DNA of 33,334 nt from a virus. Made by a program: the position numbers and the translations under genes. The stretch lies in the IMG/VR virus record IMGVR_UViG_3300034375_002447, positions 1 to 33,334 of that record; one strand, written 5' to 3'. Under the pieces are notes generated by a model. That model did not search any database. It was not told the origin of the DNA and worked only from the letters and a program-made list of their open reading frames with translations. The number at the start of each line of letters is the position of its first letter. The stretch's first letter is position 1. Positions 11,483 through 19,258 of the stretch are shown here, one piece after another.

Positions 11483-11872
11483 ATGGCTAGGCTAACGACA
11501 AGCAGGGCAGAAGCAGTAGCAAAGCTAGTGATGGACGGGCATAGTCTTGTCAGTGCATGCAGAGAGGCGAATGTTAGTAGGTCAGTGCTGTATCAGCGGA
11601 TGGGAGAGGATGCTGAGTTAAGTAATCTGATTAAGACGGCACAGCAGCAGAGTGCTGAGAAGGCATTGGAGGATGTCGAGGTTATGTATCAGGATCAGCT
11701 AGAGGGTAAGAAGAAGTATGATCCTAATGTATTAAGGGATTATGCTTTGCATGTTAGGTGGAAGGTCGGCAAGGTAATGCCGGATCAGTATGGTGATGCG
11801 AAGAACCGTGCTGGTGTAGAGGTGTCGGATGGCACGGTGCGTATCGTTTGGGAGAGCGATGGTGCAAGTTAA
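11483..11872 (+). CDS. terS: terminase small subunit
   Basis: A 129-residue protein with an N-terminal helix-turn-helix (SRAEAVAKLVMDGHSLVSAC then REANVSRSVLYQRMGEDAEL) and a helical C-terminal region (SAEKALEDVEVMYQDQLEGK) that would form the oligomer. This matches the terminase small-subunit-like family that recognises the packaging site on concatemeric DNA and loads the large subunit. AGGAGG lies 6 bases before the ATG. It overlaps the large terminase start by 14 bases. Being the first gene of the rightward structural operon is usual for a small terminase gene. Confidence 0.85.
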   Translation: MARLTTSRAEAVAKLVMDGHSLVSACREANVSRSVLYQRMGEDAELSNLIKTAQQQSAEKALEDVEVMYQDQLEGKKKYDPNVLRDYALHVRWKVGKVMPDQYGDAKNRAGVEVSDGTVRIVWESDGAS

Positions 11873-13148
11873 GATCCCTTACAAGCCAAGAGACTTACAG
11901 GCGGAGATGCACACCAGCGTTAGGCGTTGGAATGTGCTGGTTATGCACCGTAGGTTTGGCAAGACGGTATGGGCTGTTAATCATCTTATAAAGCATGCGC
12001 TGACTTGTGAGTTACCAAGGCCAAGGGTTGCGTTTGTTGCGCCTACGTTTACGCAAGCCAAGCGTATTGCATGGGATTATGTGAAGTATTATGCGTCTGT
12101 GATCCCTGGCGTTAGTTTCAATGAGACAGAACTGCGTGTAGACTTTCCTAATGGCGGCAGACTTATGCTGTTGTCTGCTGAGAATCCAGATAGTCTGCGT
12201 GGTATCTACCTTGATCTATGCGTATTCGATGAATTTGGCATGCAAAATCCCAGGGTATGGGGGGAGGTTGTACGTCCTGCACTGTCTGATAGGGAGGGTG
12301 CGGCTGTATTTCTAGGCACCCCAGCCGGACATAATCATTTTTTTGATCTATTAGAACAAGCCAAGTCAGAGACGGCCAATGGCTCTGATCAATGGTACTA
12401 TAAGGTTGTTAAGGCGTCTGAGAGCCAGCTTGTTAAGCCAGAAGAACTGGCAGCAGCACAGGCGCAGATGACAGCAGAGCAATATGAGCAGGAGTATGAA
12501 TGTTCGTTCACTGCTGCTATTATTGGTGCTTATTATGGAAAACTGTTGGCTGATGCAGATGACGCTGGAAGGATTACAAGAGTACCTTACGATCCAGCTT
12601 ATCCTGTGCATACAGCCTGGGATCTGGGTATAAATGACTCAACAGCTATTTGGTTTGCTCAAATCTTCCGTGGCGGCTCTATTAACATCATTGATTACTA
12701 TGAAAACGGTGGTGTTGGGCTGGATCACTACGCTGAAGTATTACGTCAAAAGGATTATCACTACGGTGATCACCTTGCTCCGCACGATATCGAAGTAAGA
12801 GAGTTGGGTAGCGGCAAGTCTAGGCTTGAGACTGCGTTTAGTCTTGGTGTGCGCTTTCGTGTTATTCCCAAAATGAAGATTGCAGACGGTATCAATGCAG
12901 CACGCATGATGATGCCTAAATGCTTTTTTGACAGAGATAAGTGTAATGATGGCGTAGAGATGCTACGGCAGTATAGGCAGGAATGGGATGAACGGAAAAA
13001 AGTTTTCAGAGATCACCCGCGCCATGACTACACGAGCCATGCTGCGGATGCGTTTAGGTATTTGGCTGTTGGGTTGGAGAATAAACAAAATCTGGTTCGT
13101 CCACCGCAACAACAGGCGATGAATGAGTACAACCCGTTTACGTTATGA
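11859..13148 (+). CDS. terL: terminase large subunit (ATPase and nuclease)
   Basis: A 429-residue packaging motor. The Walker A variant HRRFGKT is at residues 30-36, Walker B VFDEF at about 122-126, and the coupling motif FLGTPAGHN at 151-159. The C-terminal RNase H-like nuclease has Asp255 in AWDLGIND and Asp397 in SHAADAFRY, with a further acidic pair at His-Asp 309-310. These match the two-metal nuclease that cuts concatemers. The ATG at 11859 is used because it fits the overlap with the small subunit; a longer start would extend the overlap. Confidence 0.93.
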   Translation: MVQVKIPYKPRDLQAEMHTSVRRWNVLVMHRRFGKTVWAVNHLIKHALTCELPRPRVAFVAPTFTQAKRIAWDYVKYYASVIPGVSFNETELRVDFPNGGRLMLLSAENPDSLRGIYLDLCVFDEFGMQNPRVWGEVVRPALSDREGAAVFLGTPAGHNHFFDLLEQAKSETANGSDQWYYKVVKASESQLVKPEELAAAQAQMTAEQYEQEYECSFTAAIIGAYYGKLLADADDAGRITRVPYDPAYPVHTAWDLGINDSTAIWFAQIFRGGSINIIDYYENGGVGLDHYAEVLRQKDYHYGDHLAPHDIEVRELGSGKSRLETAFSLGVRFRVIPKMKIADGINAARMMMPKCFFDRDKCNDGVEMLRQYRQEWDERKKVFRDHPRHDYTSHAADAFRYLAVGLENKQNLVRPPQQQAMNEYNPFTL

Positions 13149-13561
13149 TTGTAGATCTAAACCATTTTAAGACTGCTACGGCCATGATGACGGTCAGTCA
13201 CTACCATGAGGACTATACAGACCAGGATATTAGGAATTTTATTGAGCCGCCGCTAAGTTTGGGTAACTACCTAATCATTCAAGACGAAGATGACTTCCCA
13301 TTTGTGTTTGCCACATGGGCGTTTCCTGAGATGCACCACATAGATGAGTATGTGCGCACCAACAGATTCCCACCGGCAGGATTCCGTGGCTGCGGTGATA
13401 GTCCTTGGATTATTGATTTTATTGCTTTCGGTGGATTTCAGAGTATTAAAGCTGGTTTTAGATATTTGAAAGACACATTTATCGAAATGGGCTATAGTGA
13501 TTGCTATTGGTTGCGTACTGAAACAGGAAAAATTGGCTTTCACGCCTTGAAGGAGAACTGA
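13145..13561 (+). CDS. HlyC-like lysine acyltransferase (toxin-activating family)
   Basis: A 138-residue protein that resembles HlyC/ApxC, the GNAT-like enzymes that transfer fatty acyl groups from acyl-ACP to lysines of RTX toxins. The family's order is seen: an early His (His19 or His21 in SHYHEDYTD), then LIIQDEDDFPFVFATWAF like the CSWA strand, then GDSPWIIDFIAFGG (84-97), matching GDRxWFIDWIAPFG with catalytic Asp91, and a terminal TGKIGFHAL like VGKISEFHG. The His-to-Asp spacing of 70-72 residues is near that of HlyC. No RTX toxin gene is nearby; the substrate may be a virion protein. It overlaps the terminase stop by 4 bases. Confidence 0.75.
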   Translation: MIVDLNHFKTATAMMTVSHYHEDYTDQDIRNFIEPPLSLGNYLIIQDEDDFPFVFATWAFPEMHHIDEYVRTNRFPPAGFRGCGDSPWIIDFIAFGGFQSIKAGFRYLKDTFIEMGYSDCYWLRTETGKIGFHALKEN

Positions 13562-13562
13562 T

Positions 13563-14132
13563 ATGGGATCAGGTGGTGGCCCAGATGAGGGTGGCTCACG
13601 CGCACAGGATTTTCGCTTGCAAGAGCAGCGCCGTGCTACGGCACAAGGCATGCAAACTAATCAGGCGCAACGTAATTTTGCTAGAAATATTCAAGCTGCG
13701 CAACAGTTAGAGGAACGCGCTGCTGGCATTGACTATAACTTGCCGCCTGGTGCTTCTCGTGTATTAGAGGGTGTCGCTAGAGCCAGCCTAACCAGACAAG
13801 CAAATATTCTGCGTGGGCAGTCTACTACAGCAGAGCCTGTGCGTGATGATGCTGGTGATGTTGTTGGTGTTGTGTCTAGCGGTCTTTTTGGAGGCAGAGT
13901 TTATTCTGGTCGTCCAGGCTCTAGCCCGATTGGCACGCAGCAAACAATGGGTGAGCCACGGGCAGATGTTACACCAGAAGTAACCCCGCTTGTTACGCCT
14001 GAGATTGTACCGGATGAAGCGGGGGAAGGTGTAATTGGGACGCGCGGACGTGGTGGAGGCGGTGCGCCTAGACGCCGTAGGGCTGTGCGACTTGGGCAAG
14101 CCACTCCTGATGAATTAACATTGCTTTCATAG
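13563..14132 (+). CDS. disordered Gly/Pro-rich protein, likely virion-associated
   Basis: A 189-residue protein with low-complexity composition. The first 60 residues are Gln/Arg-rich and helical (RLQEQRRATAQGMQTNQAQR), the centre has acidic and Pro/Val repeats (VTPEVTPLVTPEIVPDEAG), and the C terminus is Gly/Arg-rich (TRGRGGGGAPRRRRAVRLGQ). No enzyme motif is seen. Position between terminase and portal suggests a structural or assembly role, but this is inference. GGAG lies 7-8 bases before the ATG. Confidence 0.65.
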   Translation: MGSGGGPDEGGSRAQDFRLQEQRRATAQGMQTNQAQRNFARNIQAAQQLEERAAGIDYNLPPGASRVLEGVARASLTRQANILRGQSTTAEPVRDDAGDVVGVVSSGLFGGRVYSGRPGSSPIGTQQTMGEPRADVTPEVTPLVTPEIVPDEAGEGVIGTRGRGGGGAPRRRRAVRLGQATPDELTLLS

Positions 14133-14141
14133 GGGAATCAA

Positions 14142-14354
14142 ATGTCTTTTTTAACTCCTAAAGTAACTGTACCACCACCACCGCCGCCGCCAGAGCCGCC
14201 AGCAAAGGTTGACTATGCGCGTGCAGAGGCAATGGCCGCAGAAGCAACAGCAGCCGCTACAGGGCGTCGTAAGGGGCGTGGCGGCACTATTGTTGCCGGA
14301 GCGTTGGGCGATACAAAAGAAACAGGGCAAACCCCAACATTGTTAGGTGGCTGA
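14142..14354 (+). CDS. small proline-rich protein, unknown
   Basis: A 70-residue protein MSFLTPKVTVPPPPPPPEPP followed by an alanine-rich helix AKVDYARAEAMAAEATAAAT and a basic GRRKGRGGTIVAGALGDTKE tail. The polyproline run and basic tail recall small proteins found ahead of the portal gene in other short-tailed phages. Function unknown, perhaps a connector or assembly aid. GGGGAATC precedes the ATG. It ends one base before the portal start. Confidence 0.65.
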   Translation: MSFLTPKVTVPPPPPPPEPPAKVDYARAEAMAAEATAAATGRRKGRGGTIVAGALGDTKETGQTPTLLGG

Positions 14355-14355
14355 T

Positions 14356-15954
14356 ATGGAACCCGTTAAAGAATTAGTTTCCCGTTTTGAGTTCCTAGAG
14401 CAACGTCGCGCTAACTGGGATACTCACTATCAAGAATTGGCAGACTATATGCTGCCACGCAAAGCCGATATTGTGCGAAAGCGCAGTCGCGGTGAAAAGC
14501 GCATGGAACTAATCTTTGATGGTACTGCGCTGCAAGCTGTAGATCTTTTGTCTGCATCACTGCATGGCATGCTTACTAGCGGTGCTACGCCTTGGTTCCA
14601 TCTTTCGATGAAAGATCCTGACATTGGGCGTGATGACAATGTGCAGCGTTGGCTAGAAGATAGCAGCAAGCGCATGATTAGGGCGTTTAATCAGTCAAAC
14701 TTTGAGACAGAGATACATGAATTGTATGTGGATCTTGTTGTCTTTGGCACTGGCTGTATGTTTGCTGAGATGGATGGCGAGAACTTGCGTTTCAGCACAC
14801 GCCATATCTCTGAGTTTTATGTTGCAGAAGATCAGTTCGGCATGGTCGATACTGTATTCCGTAAGTATAAGATCCCTGCACGGCAAGCTGTGCAACGCTT
14901 TGGCCTAGAAAACGTAGGCAAGTTTATTCAACGTACATTTGAGAAGAAGCCGGATGAAGAGGTAACTCTTTTGCATGCTGTGTTGCCACGAGATGATCGT
15001 GACCCAACAAAGCAAGACAACAAGAATATGCCATTTGCATCCGTCTATGTTTGTATGGAAACAAAGATGCCCGTCGCTATCAGTGGGTTTCAAGAGTTTC
15101 CATACATTGTCCCGCGTTTTCTCAAGGCAACAGGGGAAGTGATGGGGCGGTCACCTGCGATGGTGGCGTTGCCTGACGTTAAGATGATCAACTTGATGTC
15201 AAAAACCATCATCCAAGCTGCGCAGAAACAAATAGATCCTCCACTGCTTGTTCCTGACGACGGATTTCTTCTCCCTGTCCGTACACAGCCAGGTGGCCTT
15301 AATTTTTATAGGTCCGGCACGCGCGATACAATCACACCCCTAAACACTGGCGCAAACATTCCTATTGGCTTGCAGATGGAAGAGCAGCGGCGTGGTGCCA
15401 TTCGTTCTGCTTTCTATGTAGATCAGCTTCTGTCAGCAGCAACACCCAACATGACAGCAACAGAGGTTGTGCAACGTCAAGAAGAGCGTATGCGCGTTAT
15501 AGGGCCGGTTCTGGGACGTCTGATGAATGAGATGCTGCGGCCACTTATTGACCGCACATTCTCACTGATGTTGCGTAAAGAGATGCTTGCACAGCCGCCA
15601 GAGATCCTGCAAGGCCGTGATGTGGACATTGAGTATGTATCACCGCTGGCACGCGCACAGAAGTCTAGCAGCCTTAACAGCACAATGAAGGCTCTGGAGA
15701 TACTGCTGCCGCTTTCACAGTCTTTGCCGGTTGGCGATCATCTCAACCCAGATGGCCTGGTCAACCATGTTGTTGATACGCTTGGTGTTCCAAAAGAAGT
15801 CCTGTTCCCGCAAGCGCAGATTGATCAGCAGCGCCAGCAACGTGCTGCGGCAGAGCAAGAGCAGATGCAGCGTCAGCAAGAATCAGAAGATGTTTACACG
15901 GCTGCACAAGCAGCACAGGCAGTGAGGATGGTAGGTGATGGTAGCGGAGGTTAA
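14356..15954 (+). CDS. portal protein, T7 gp8-like head-tail connector
   Basis: A 532-residue dodecameric portal that seats the terminase and tail. Characteristic parts are LADYMLPRKADIVRKRSRGE (about 29-48), LLSASLHGMLTSGATPWFHL (about 70-89), SAFYVDQLLSAATPNMTATE (about 349-368) and VVQRQEERMRVIGPVLGRLM (about 369-388), all of the T7 gp8 family. A Gln-rich helix (QQRQQRAAAEQEQMQRQQES) ends the protein. The start is ATG at 14356 because AGGTGG lies 5 bases upstream; an alternate GTG at 14347 would add three residues. The length matches T7 gp8 (536). Confidence 0.93.
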   Translation: MEPVKELVSRFEFLEQRRANWDTHYQELADYMLPRKADIVRKRSRGEKRMELIFDGTALQAVDLLSASLHGMLTSGATPWFHLSMKDPDIGRDDNVQRWLEDSSKRMIRAFNQSNFETEIHELYVDLVVFGTGCMFAEMDGENLRFSTRHISEFYVAEDQFGMVDTVFRKYKIPARQAVQRFGLENVGKFIQRTFEKKPDEEVTLLHAVLPRDDRDPTKQDNKNMPFASVYVCMETKMPVAISGFQEFPYIVPRFLKATGEVMGRSPAMVALPDVKMINLMSKTIIQAAQKQIDPPLLVPDDGFLLPVRTQPGGLNFYRSGTRDTITPLNTGANIPIGLQMEEQRRGAIRSAFYVDQLLSAATPNMTATEVVQRQEERMRVIGPVLGRLMNEMLRPLIDRTFSLMLRKEMLAQPPEILQGRDVDIEYVSPLARAQKSSSLNSTMKALEILLPLSQSLPVGDHLNPDGLVNHVVDTLGVPKEVLFPQAQIDQQRQQRAAAEQEQMQRQQESEDVYTAAQAAQAVRMVGDGSGG

Positions 15955-16141
15955 TAAGCTACGCCAAATGTACAAAGATGTATTTGGTGAGCATGCCGGC
16001 AAACAAGTTTTGGGAGATCTTGAGGCACGCTGTAACTGGCGTGTTTCAAGCTATGTGGCGGGAGATGCAAATGCCACAGCGTTTGAGGAAGGAAAGCGTG
16101 CAGTAATCCTTCATATTTACAACATGATGAGTGAGGAATAA
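15938..16141 (+). CDS. Bbp19-like small phage protein
   Basis: A 67-residue protein, MVAEVNKLRQMYKDVFGEHA followed by GKQVLGDLEARCNWRVSSYV and AGDANATAFEEGKRAVILHI. The pattern (Y/F)xxVF-x3-x-GxxVLxDLxxxC, then TAxxEGxRxVxLHI matches the small family first noted as Bbp19 in the Bordetella phage BPP-1. It is common between portal and scaffold genes of podoviruses; the role is unknown. It overlaps the portal stop, and AGGTG stands right before the ATG; a GTG three bases earlier is the alternative start. Confidence 0.78.
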   Translation: MVAEVNKLRQMYKDVFGEHAGKQVLGDLEARCNWRVSSYVAGDANATAFEEGKRAVILHIYNMMSEE

Positions 16142-16984
16142 ATGTCAGAACAAGTAGCTGAACAGGTAGCCACGTCAGACGCTACGCTGATGGAAACACC
16201 AGCAGAGGTAGCGCAAGGCGGGTCTGGTAACGACTTCTTGACCATGATACCAGAAGATATCCGCGAGCATCCCAGCTTTGGCCCTATTAAGGACGTAGAA
16301 AATCTAGCGCGTTCTTATGTAAACGCACAGCGTTTGATTGGGTCAGAGAAGGTGCCGCTGCCAACGAACCCAACAGATGAAGACTTGGATAATATTTATG
16401 GTCGTTTGGGTCGCCCAGAAGCACCCGATGGCTATCAAATCCAAGCAGATGGCAACGTCATTACTGAAGACATTGCCACGCAATATGCTGATATTGCACA
16501 CAAATTAAGGCTCACACCACAGCAAGCAGAGGGTGTGCTTGAGTATTATCGTTCAACAGTATCTAACTCTGCGGAACAAATGCAGCAGATAGCAGCAGAG
16601 CAAGCTGAAAGCACTGAAGCTGAGTTGCGTCGTGAGTGGGGCAAGACCTACGATCAAAAGATAAACGCAGCATCTGGTGCAGCTAAAGAGTTTGCTGGTG
16701 ATGAAATACTCAACATGCAGTTATCTGATGGCACACTGGTTGGTAATCACCCTGCATTCATCAAAGCCTTTGCAGCTATGGCAGATTTCAAAACCACAGT
16801 GACAAGCGAAGATACGATTGGTGAGGCTGCCGGCAACTTCTCGCTCACACCAAAGCAAGCACAGGCTGAGATTGATTCTATCCTGGGTGATAAAAGCCAC
16901 GCCTATTGGGACAGTAAGAACGTCACAGCAAGGCAATCAGCGGTGCAGCGTGTTCAAGAGTTGATGGGTATGATCCATGACTAA
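16142..16984 (+). CDS. scaffolding / capsid assembly protein
   Basis: A 280-residue acidic, helical protein placed directly ahead of the capsid gene. Its N-terminal third is disordered, then PEDIREHPSFGPIKDVENLA and RSYVNAQRLIGSEKVPLPTN (about 41-80), a pattern I know from podovirus scaffold proteins; this is followed by GRLGRPEAPDGYQIQADGNV and a Glu/Gln-rich coil. It should direct procapsid assembly and leave on packaging. Its ATG follows the upstream TAA with no gap. No protease is present in the window. Confidence 0.88.
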   Translation: MSEQVAEQVATSDATLMETPAEVAQGGSGNDFLTMIPEDIREHPSFGPIKDVENLARSYVNAQRLIGSEKVPLPTNPTDEDLDNIYGRLGRPEAPDGYQIQADGNVITEDIATQYADIAHKLRLTPQQAEGVLEYYRSTVSNSAEQMQQIAAEQAESTEAELRREWGKTYDQKINAASGAAKEFAGDEILNMQLSDGTLVGNHPAFIKAFAAMADFKTTVTSEDTIGEAAGNFSLTPKQAQAEIDSILGDKSHAYWDSKNVTARQSAVQRVQELMGMIHD

Positions 16985-17207
16985 TGAAGAACAAATTGAA
17001 CTGAGATTAGAGTGCCTTAGAATTGCGATTGAGTTTGGCACACAACGTGATATCATGAACCCATCCCATTTGGCAGAAAGTTACTACCAATGGGTGACGC
17101 AGGGTAGCGGTGAAAGCCGTCCTGATGACAGCCGGAAAGACGGAGGCCCGACGCCGGCCAAAAAGGCCAGGAGTGTCCGTAAGGGTAGCACACCGCAACT
17201 TGTGTAA
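16977..17207 (+). CDS. small helical protein with basic tail, unknown
   Basis: A 76-residue protein with an N-terminal helix MTNEEQIELRLECLRIAIEF and a Ser/Gly/Lys-rich tail ending KKARSVRKGSTPQLV. It overlaps the scaffold gene by 8 bases. It is the type of small protein found between scaffold and capsid in marine podoviruses; its role is not known. No enzyme motif is seen. Confidence 0.7.
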   Translation: MTNEEQIELRLECLRIAIEFGTQRDIMNPSHLAESYYQWVTQGSGESRPDDSRKDGGPTPAKKARSVRKGSTPQLV

Positions 17208-17235
17208 ATGTAAACTGTAGTTAGGAGGTAGACCA

Positions 17236-18114
17236 ATGTCTACTCAAGTCACTACGGCATTTGTACAACAGTATTCTGCTAACGTGCAGATGCTTTCACA
17301 GCAGATGGGTTCCCGTCTGCGTGATGCGGTACGCACTGAGAATATCGTTGGCAAAAATGCCTTTATCGACCAAATCGGTTCAGCAACTGCTGCCCTGCGC
17401 ACCAGCCGCCACTCCGATACACCACAGATGGACACGCCGCATGACCGCCGTCGTCTGTCTCTTGCTGATTATGAGTATGCAGACCTGATTGATGATCAGG
17501 ACAAGGTACGCATGCTTATTGATCCAACATCTTCTTACGCACGCGCCGCAGCAGCAGCTATGGGTCGGGCAATGGATGATGTGATCATCACAGCAGCAAC
17601 AGGCGCAGCAAGCACCGGAGAGACCGGTTCTGGCAGTGCATCGCTTGACGCAACAGCAAACTCTGTCGGATCTGCATCGTCTAACGATGGCCTGACACTT
17701 GCCAAGCTGCGTGAAGCAAAGCGTAAGATGGACCTCAACGACGTTGACCCGTCTATCCCGCGCTACATTGCAGTAGGCCCAAAGCAGATTGAAGACCTTC
17801 TTGGCGACACAACTGTCACCAGCAGCGACTTCAACACTGTGAAGGCTCTCGTGCAGGGTGAACTGGATACCTTTATGGGCTTCCGCTTCATCATGTCCAA
17901 CCGTCTGTCCGTGGACGCTAACGACATTCGTAAGTGTTTCGCTTGGGCAGAAGACGGTCTGACTCTTGGTATTGGCAAGGACATCAGCGCACGCATTGAT
18001 GAACGCGCCGACAAGGGTTACGCAACTCAGGTCTACTACTGCATGAGCATCGGATCGGTGCGCATGGAAGAAGACAAAGTTGTTCAGATCTTCTGTGACG
18101 AAACCCCAGACTAA
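17236..18114 (+). CDS. major capsid protein
   Basis: A 292-residue protein with HK97-fold features, the main shell component. The N terminus MSTQVTTAFVQQYSANVQML is helical and should be the N-arm. The body includes RRRLSLADYEYADLIDDQDK (about 71-90), SYARAAAAAMGRAMDDVIIT (about 97-116), RYIAVGPKQIEDLLGDTTVT and the C-terminal RADKGYATQVYYCMSIGSVR followed by MEEDKVVQIFCDE. This domain order is what I expect of podovirus capsid proteins. AGGAGG lies upstream of the ATG, the strongest ribosome site in this operon, as expected for an abundant protein. The length is shorter than T7 gp10A (345). Confidence 0.9.
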   Translation: MSTQVTTAFVQQYSANVQMLSQQMGSRLRDAVRTENIVGKNAFIDQIGSATAALRTSRHSDTPQMDTPHDRRRLSLADYEYADLIDDQDKVRMLIDPTSSYARAAAAAMGRAMDDVIITAATGAASTGETGSGSASLDATANSVGSASSNDGLTLAKLREAKRKMDLNDVDPSIPRYIAVGPKQIEDLLGDTTVTSSDFNTVKALVQGELDTFMGFRFIMSNRLSVDANDIRKCFAWAEDGLTLGIGKDISARIDERADKGYATQVYYCMSIGSVRMEEDKVVQIFCDETPD

Positions 18115-18129
18115 GAGGAGAGATAAATC

Positions 18130-18612
18130 ATGACTACTAAAAACTCGACTCTTGTAGCTAACTTTGAAGCTTCACCACAGGTCTTCAGTGACTCTCACGA
18201 GTTGCATGGCGTTCTGCGTGTTGCACAGGGTTCAATCGCACTGGCAGCGGGTGACAGCACCGACAATGACATTGTTATGCTGGCACCTATTCCGTCCAAC
18301 GCATCCATCACCGCGCTGCAAGTTGCAGCAGATGGTCTTGGCGGTAGCTGCACATTCAACGTAGGTCTGTATCAGGCTGACGGAACGGTTGTAGATGAAG
18401 ATCTATACGCCACTTCTGTTGCTGATGGCACGACAGCCGTTGCTGACGTTCGTACTGAAGCTGCCGATATTAACACTATCGGTCAGCAGCTTTGGCAGGA
18501 TGCCGGTGCAAGTGCAGACGCTGGTGGTTACTACTATGTAGCAGTCACGTTCAATGCAACTGGTGGAACGGCTGGCGATATGTCGTTCATCATTCACTAC
18601 GTTGTGAACTAA
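18130..18612 (+). CDS. probable capsid-associated (decoration) protein
   Basis: A 160-residue beta-rich protein directly after the capsid gene and before the terminator, so it is made with the capsid in quantity. The sequence MTTKNSTLVANFEASPQVFS then SDSHELHGVLRVAQGSIALA and SITALQVAADGLGGSCTFNV with a terminal DMSFIIHYVVN looks like an all-beta fold. It resembles uncharacterised head proteins of marine podoviruses. A decoration or capsid-stabilising role is inference from position. AAGAGGAGA lies before the ATG. Confidence 0.68.
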   Translation: MTTKNSTLVANFEASPQVFSDSHELHGVLRVAQGSIALAAGDSTDNDIVMLAPIPSNASITALQVAADGLGGSCTFNVGLYQADGTVVDEDLYATSVADGTTAVADVRTEAADINTIGQQLWQDAGASADAGGYYYVAVTFNATGGTAGDMSFIIHYVVN

Positions 18613-18617
18613 CATTG

Positions 18618-18643
18618 AGGGGGCGGTACGCCGCCCCTTCTTT
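18618..18643 (+). terminator. intrinsic terminator after the capsid cluster
   Basis: GGGGCGG-TACG-CCGCCCC with a 7-base-pair GC stem, extended by A-G and T-T closing pairs, is followed by TTCTTTTC. It lies between the decoration-type gene and tail tubular A. Partial termination would make capsid message more abundant than tail message, a common layout in podoviruses. Confidence 0.82.
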
Positions 18644-18660
18644 TCATTAAGAGGTGTGTG

Positions 18661-19257
18661 ATGCCATCAGTCGTTGATATTTGTAACGAAGCTATGGATT
18701 TGCTTGGTGCAGCAACCATTACATCGCTCACTGAAAACTCTAAAGAAGCGCGGTTGTGTAACAGACGCTACGAGACTGTAAGAGATCACGTCCTGCGTGC
18801 GCATCCTTGGAACTGTGCAATTACACGCAAAACGCTGGCAAAAGATACTGACGCGCCGGCCTTTGGTTTTAACAGCCAGTTTACGCTTCCCACAGATCCA
18901 TATTGTCTGCGGGTTTTGTCATTTTGGAATAGTAATGTTGATAATGAGTTGGCTGCGTACGACAGCAACGTGATGTTCAAGGTTGAGGGCCGGAAGGTTC
19001 TGACTAACGAAAGCACATGCAAGATTACATACATTGCACGCCTAACTGACTCTGAGCAGTTCGATACGCTGCTTTCAAGCGCCATAGCGCACCGCCTTGC
19101 CGGAGAGACTGCATATGCCATTACTGGCAGCAACAACCTCTCACAAGGCATCCTAGCGCTATATGAGTCACGTTTGAAGGAAGCGCGTACTATGGATGCT
19201 ATGGAAGGCTACCCAGACCAAATACAGGCAGATGATTTCTTAAACGTCAGGTACTAA
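18661..19257 (+). CDS. tail tubular protein A (T7 gp11-like)
   Basis: A 198-residue gatekeeper or adaptor that joins the portal to the tail nozzle. The pattern MPSVVDICNEAMDLLGAATI then SLTENSKEARLCNRRYETVR and HPWNCAITRKTLAKDTDAPA matches the T7 gp11 family, as does the terminal helix with SRLKEARTMDAMEGYPDQIQ. The ATG at 18661 is used because AAGAGG is 6 bases upstream; a GTG directly before would add one residue. It follows the terminator and precedes tail tubular B by one base. Confidence 0.9.
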   Translation: MPSVVDICNEAMDLLGAATITSLTENSKEARLCNRRYETVRDHVLRAHPWNCAITRKTLAKDTDAPAFGFNSQFTLPTDPYCLRVLSFWNSNVDNELAAYDSNVMFKVEGRKVLTNESTCKITYIARLTDSEQFDTLLSSAIAHRLAGETAYAITGSNNLSQGILALYESRLKEARTMDAMEGYPDQIQADDFLNVRY

Positions 19258-19258
19258 T

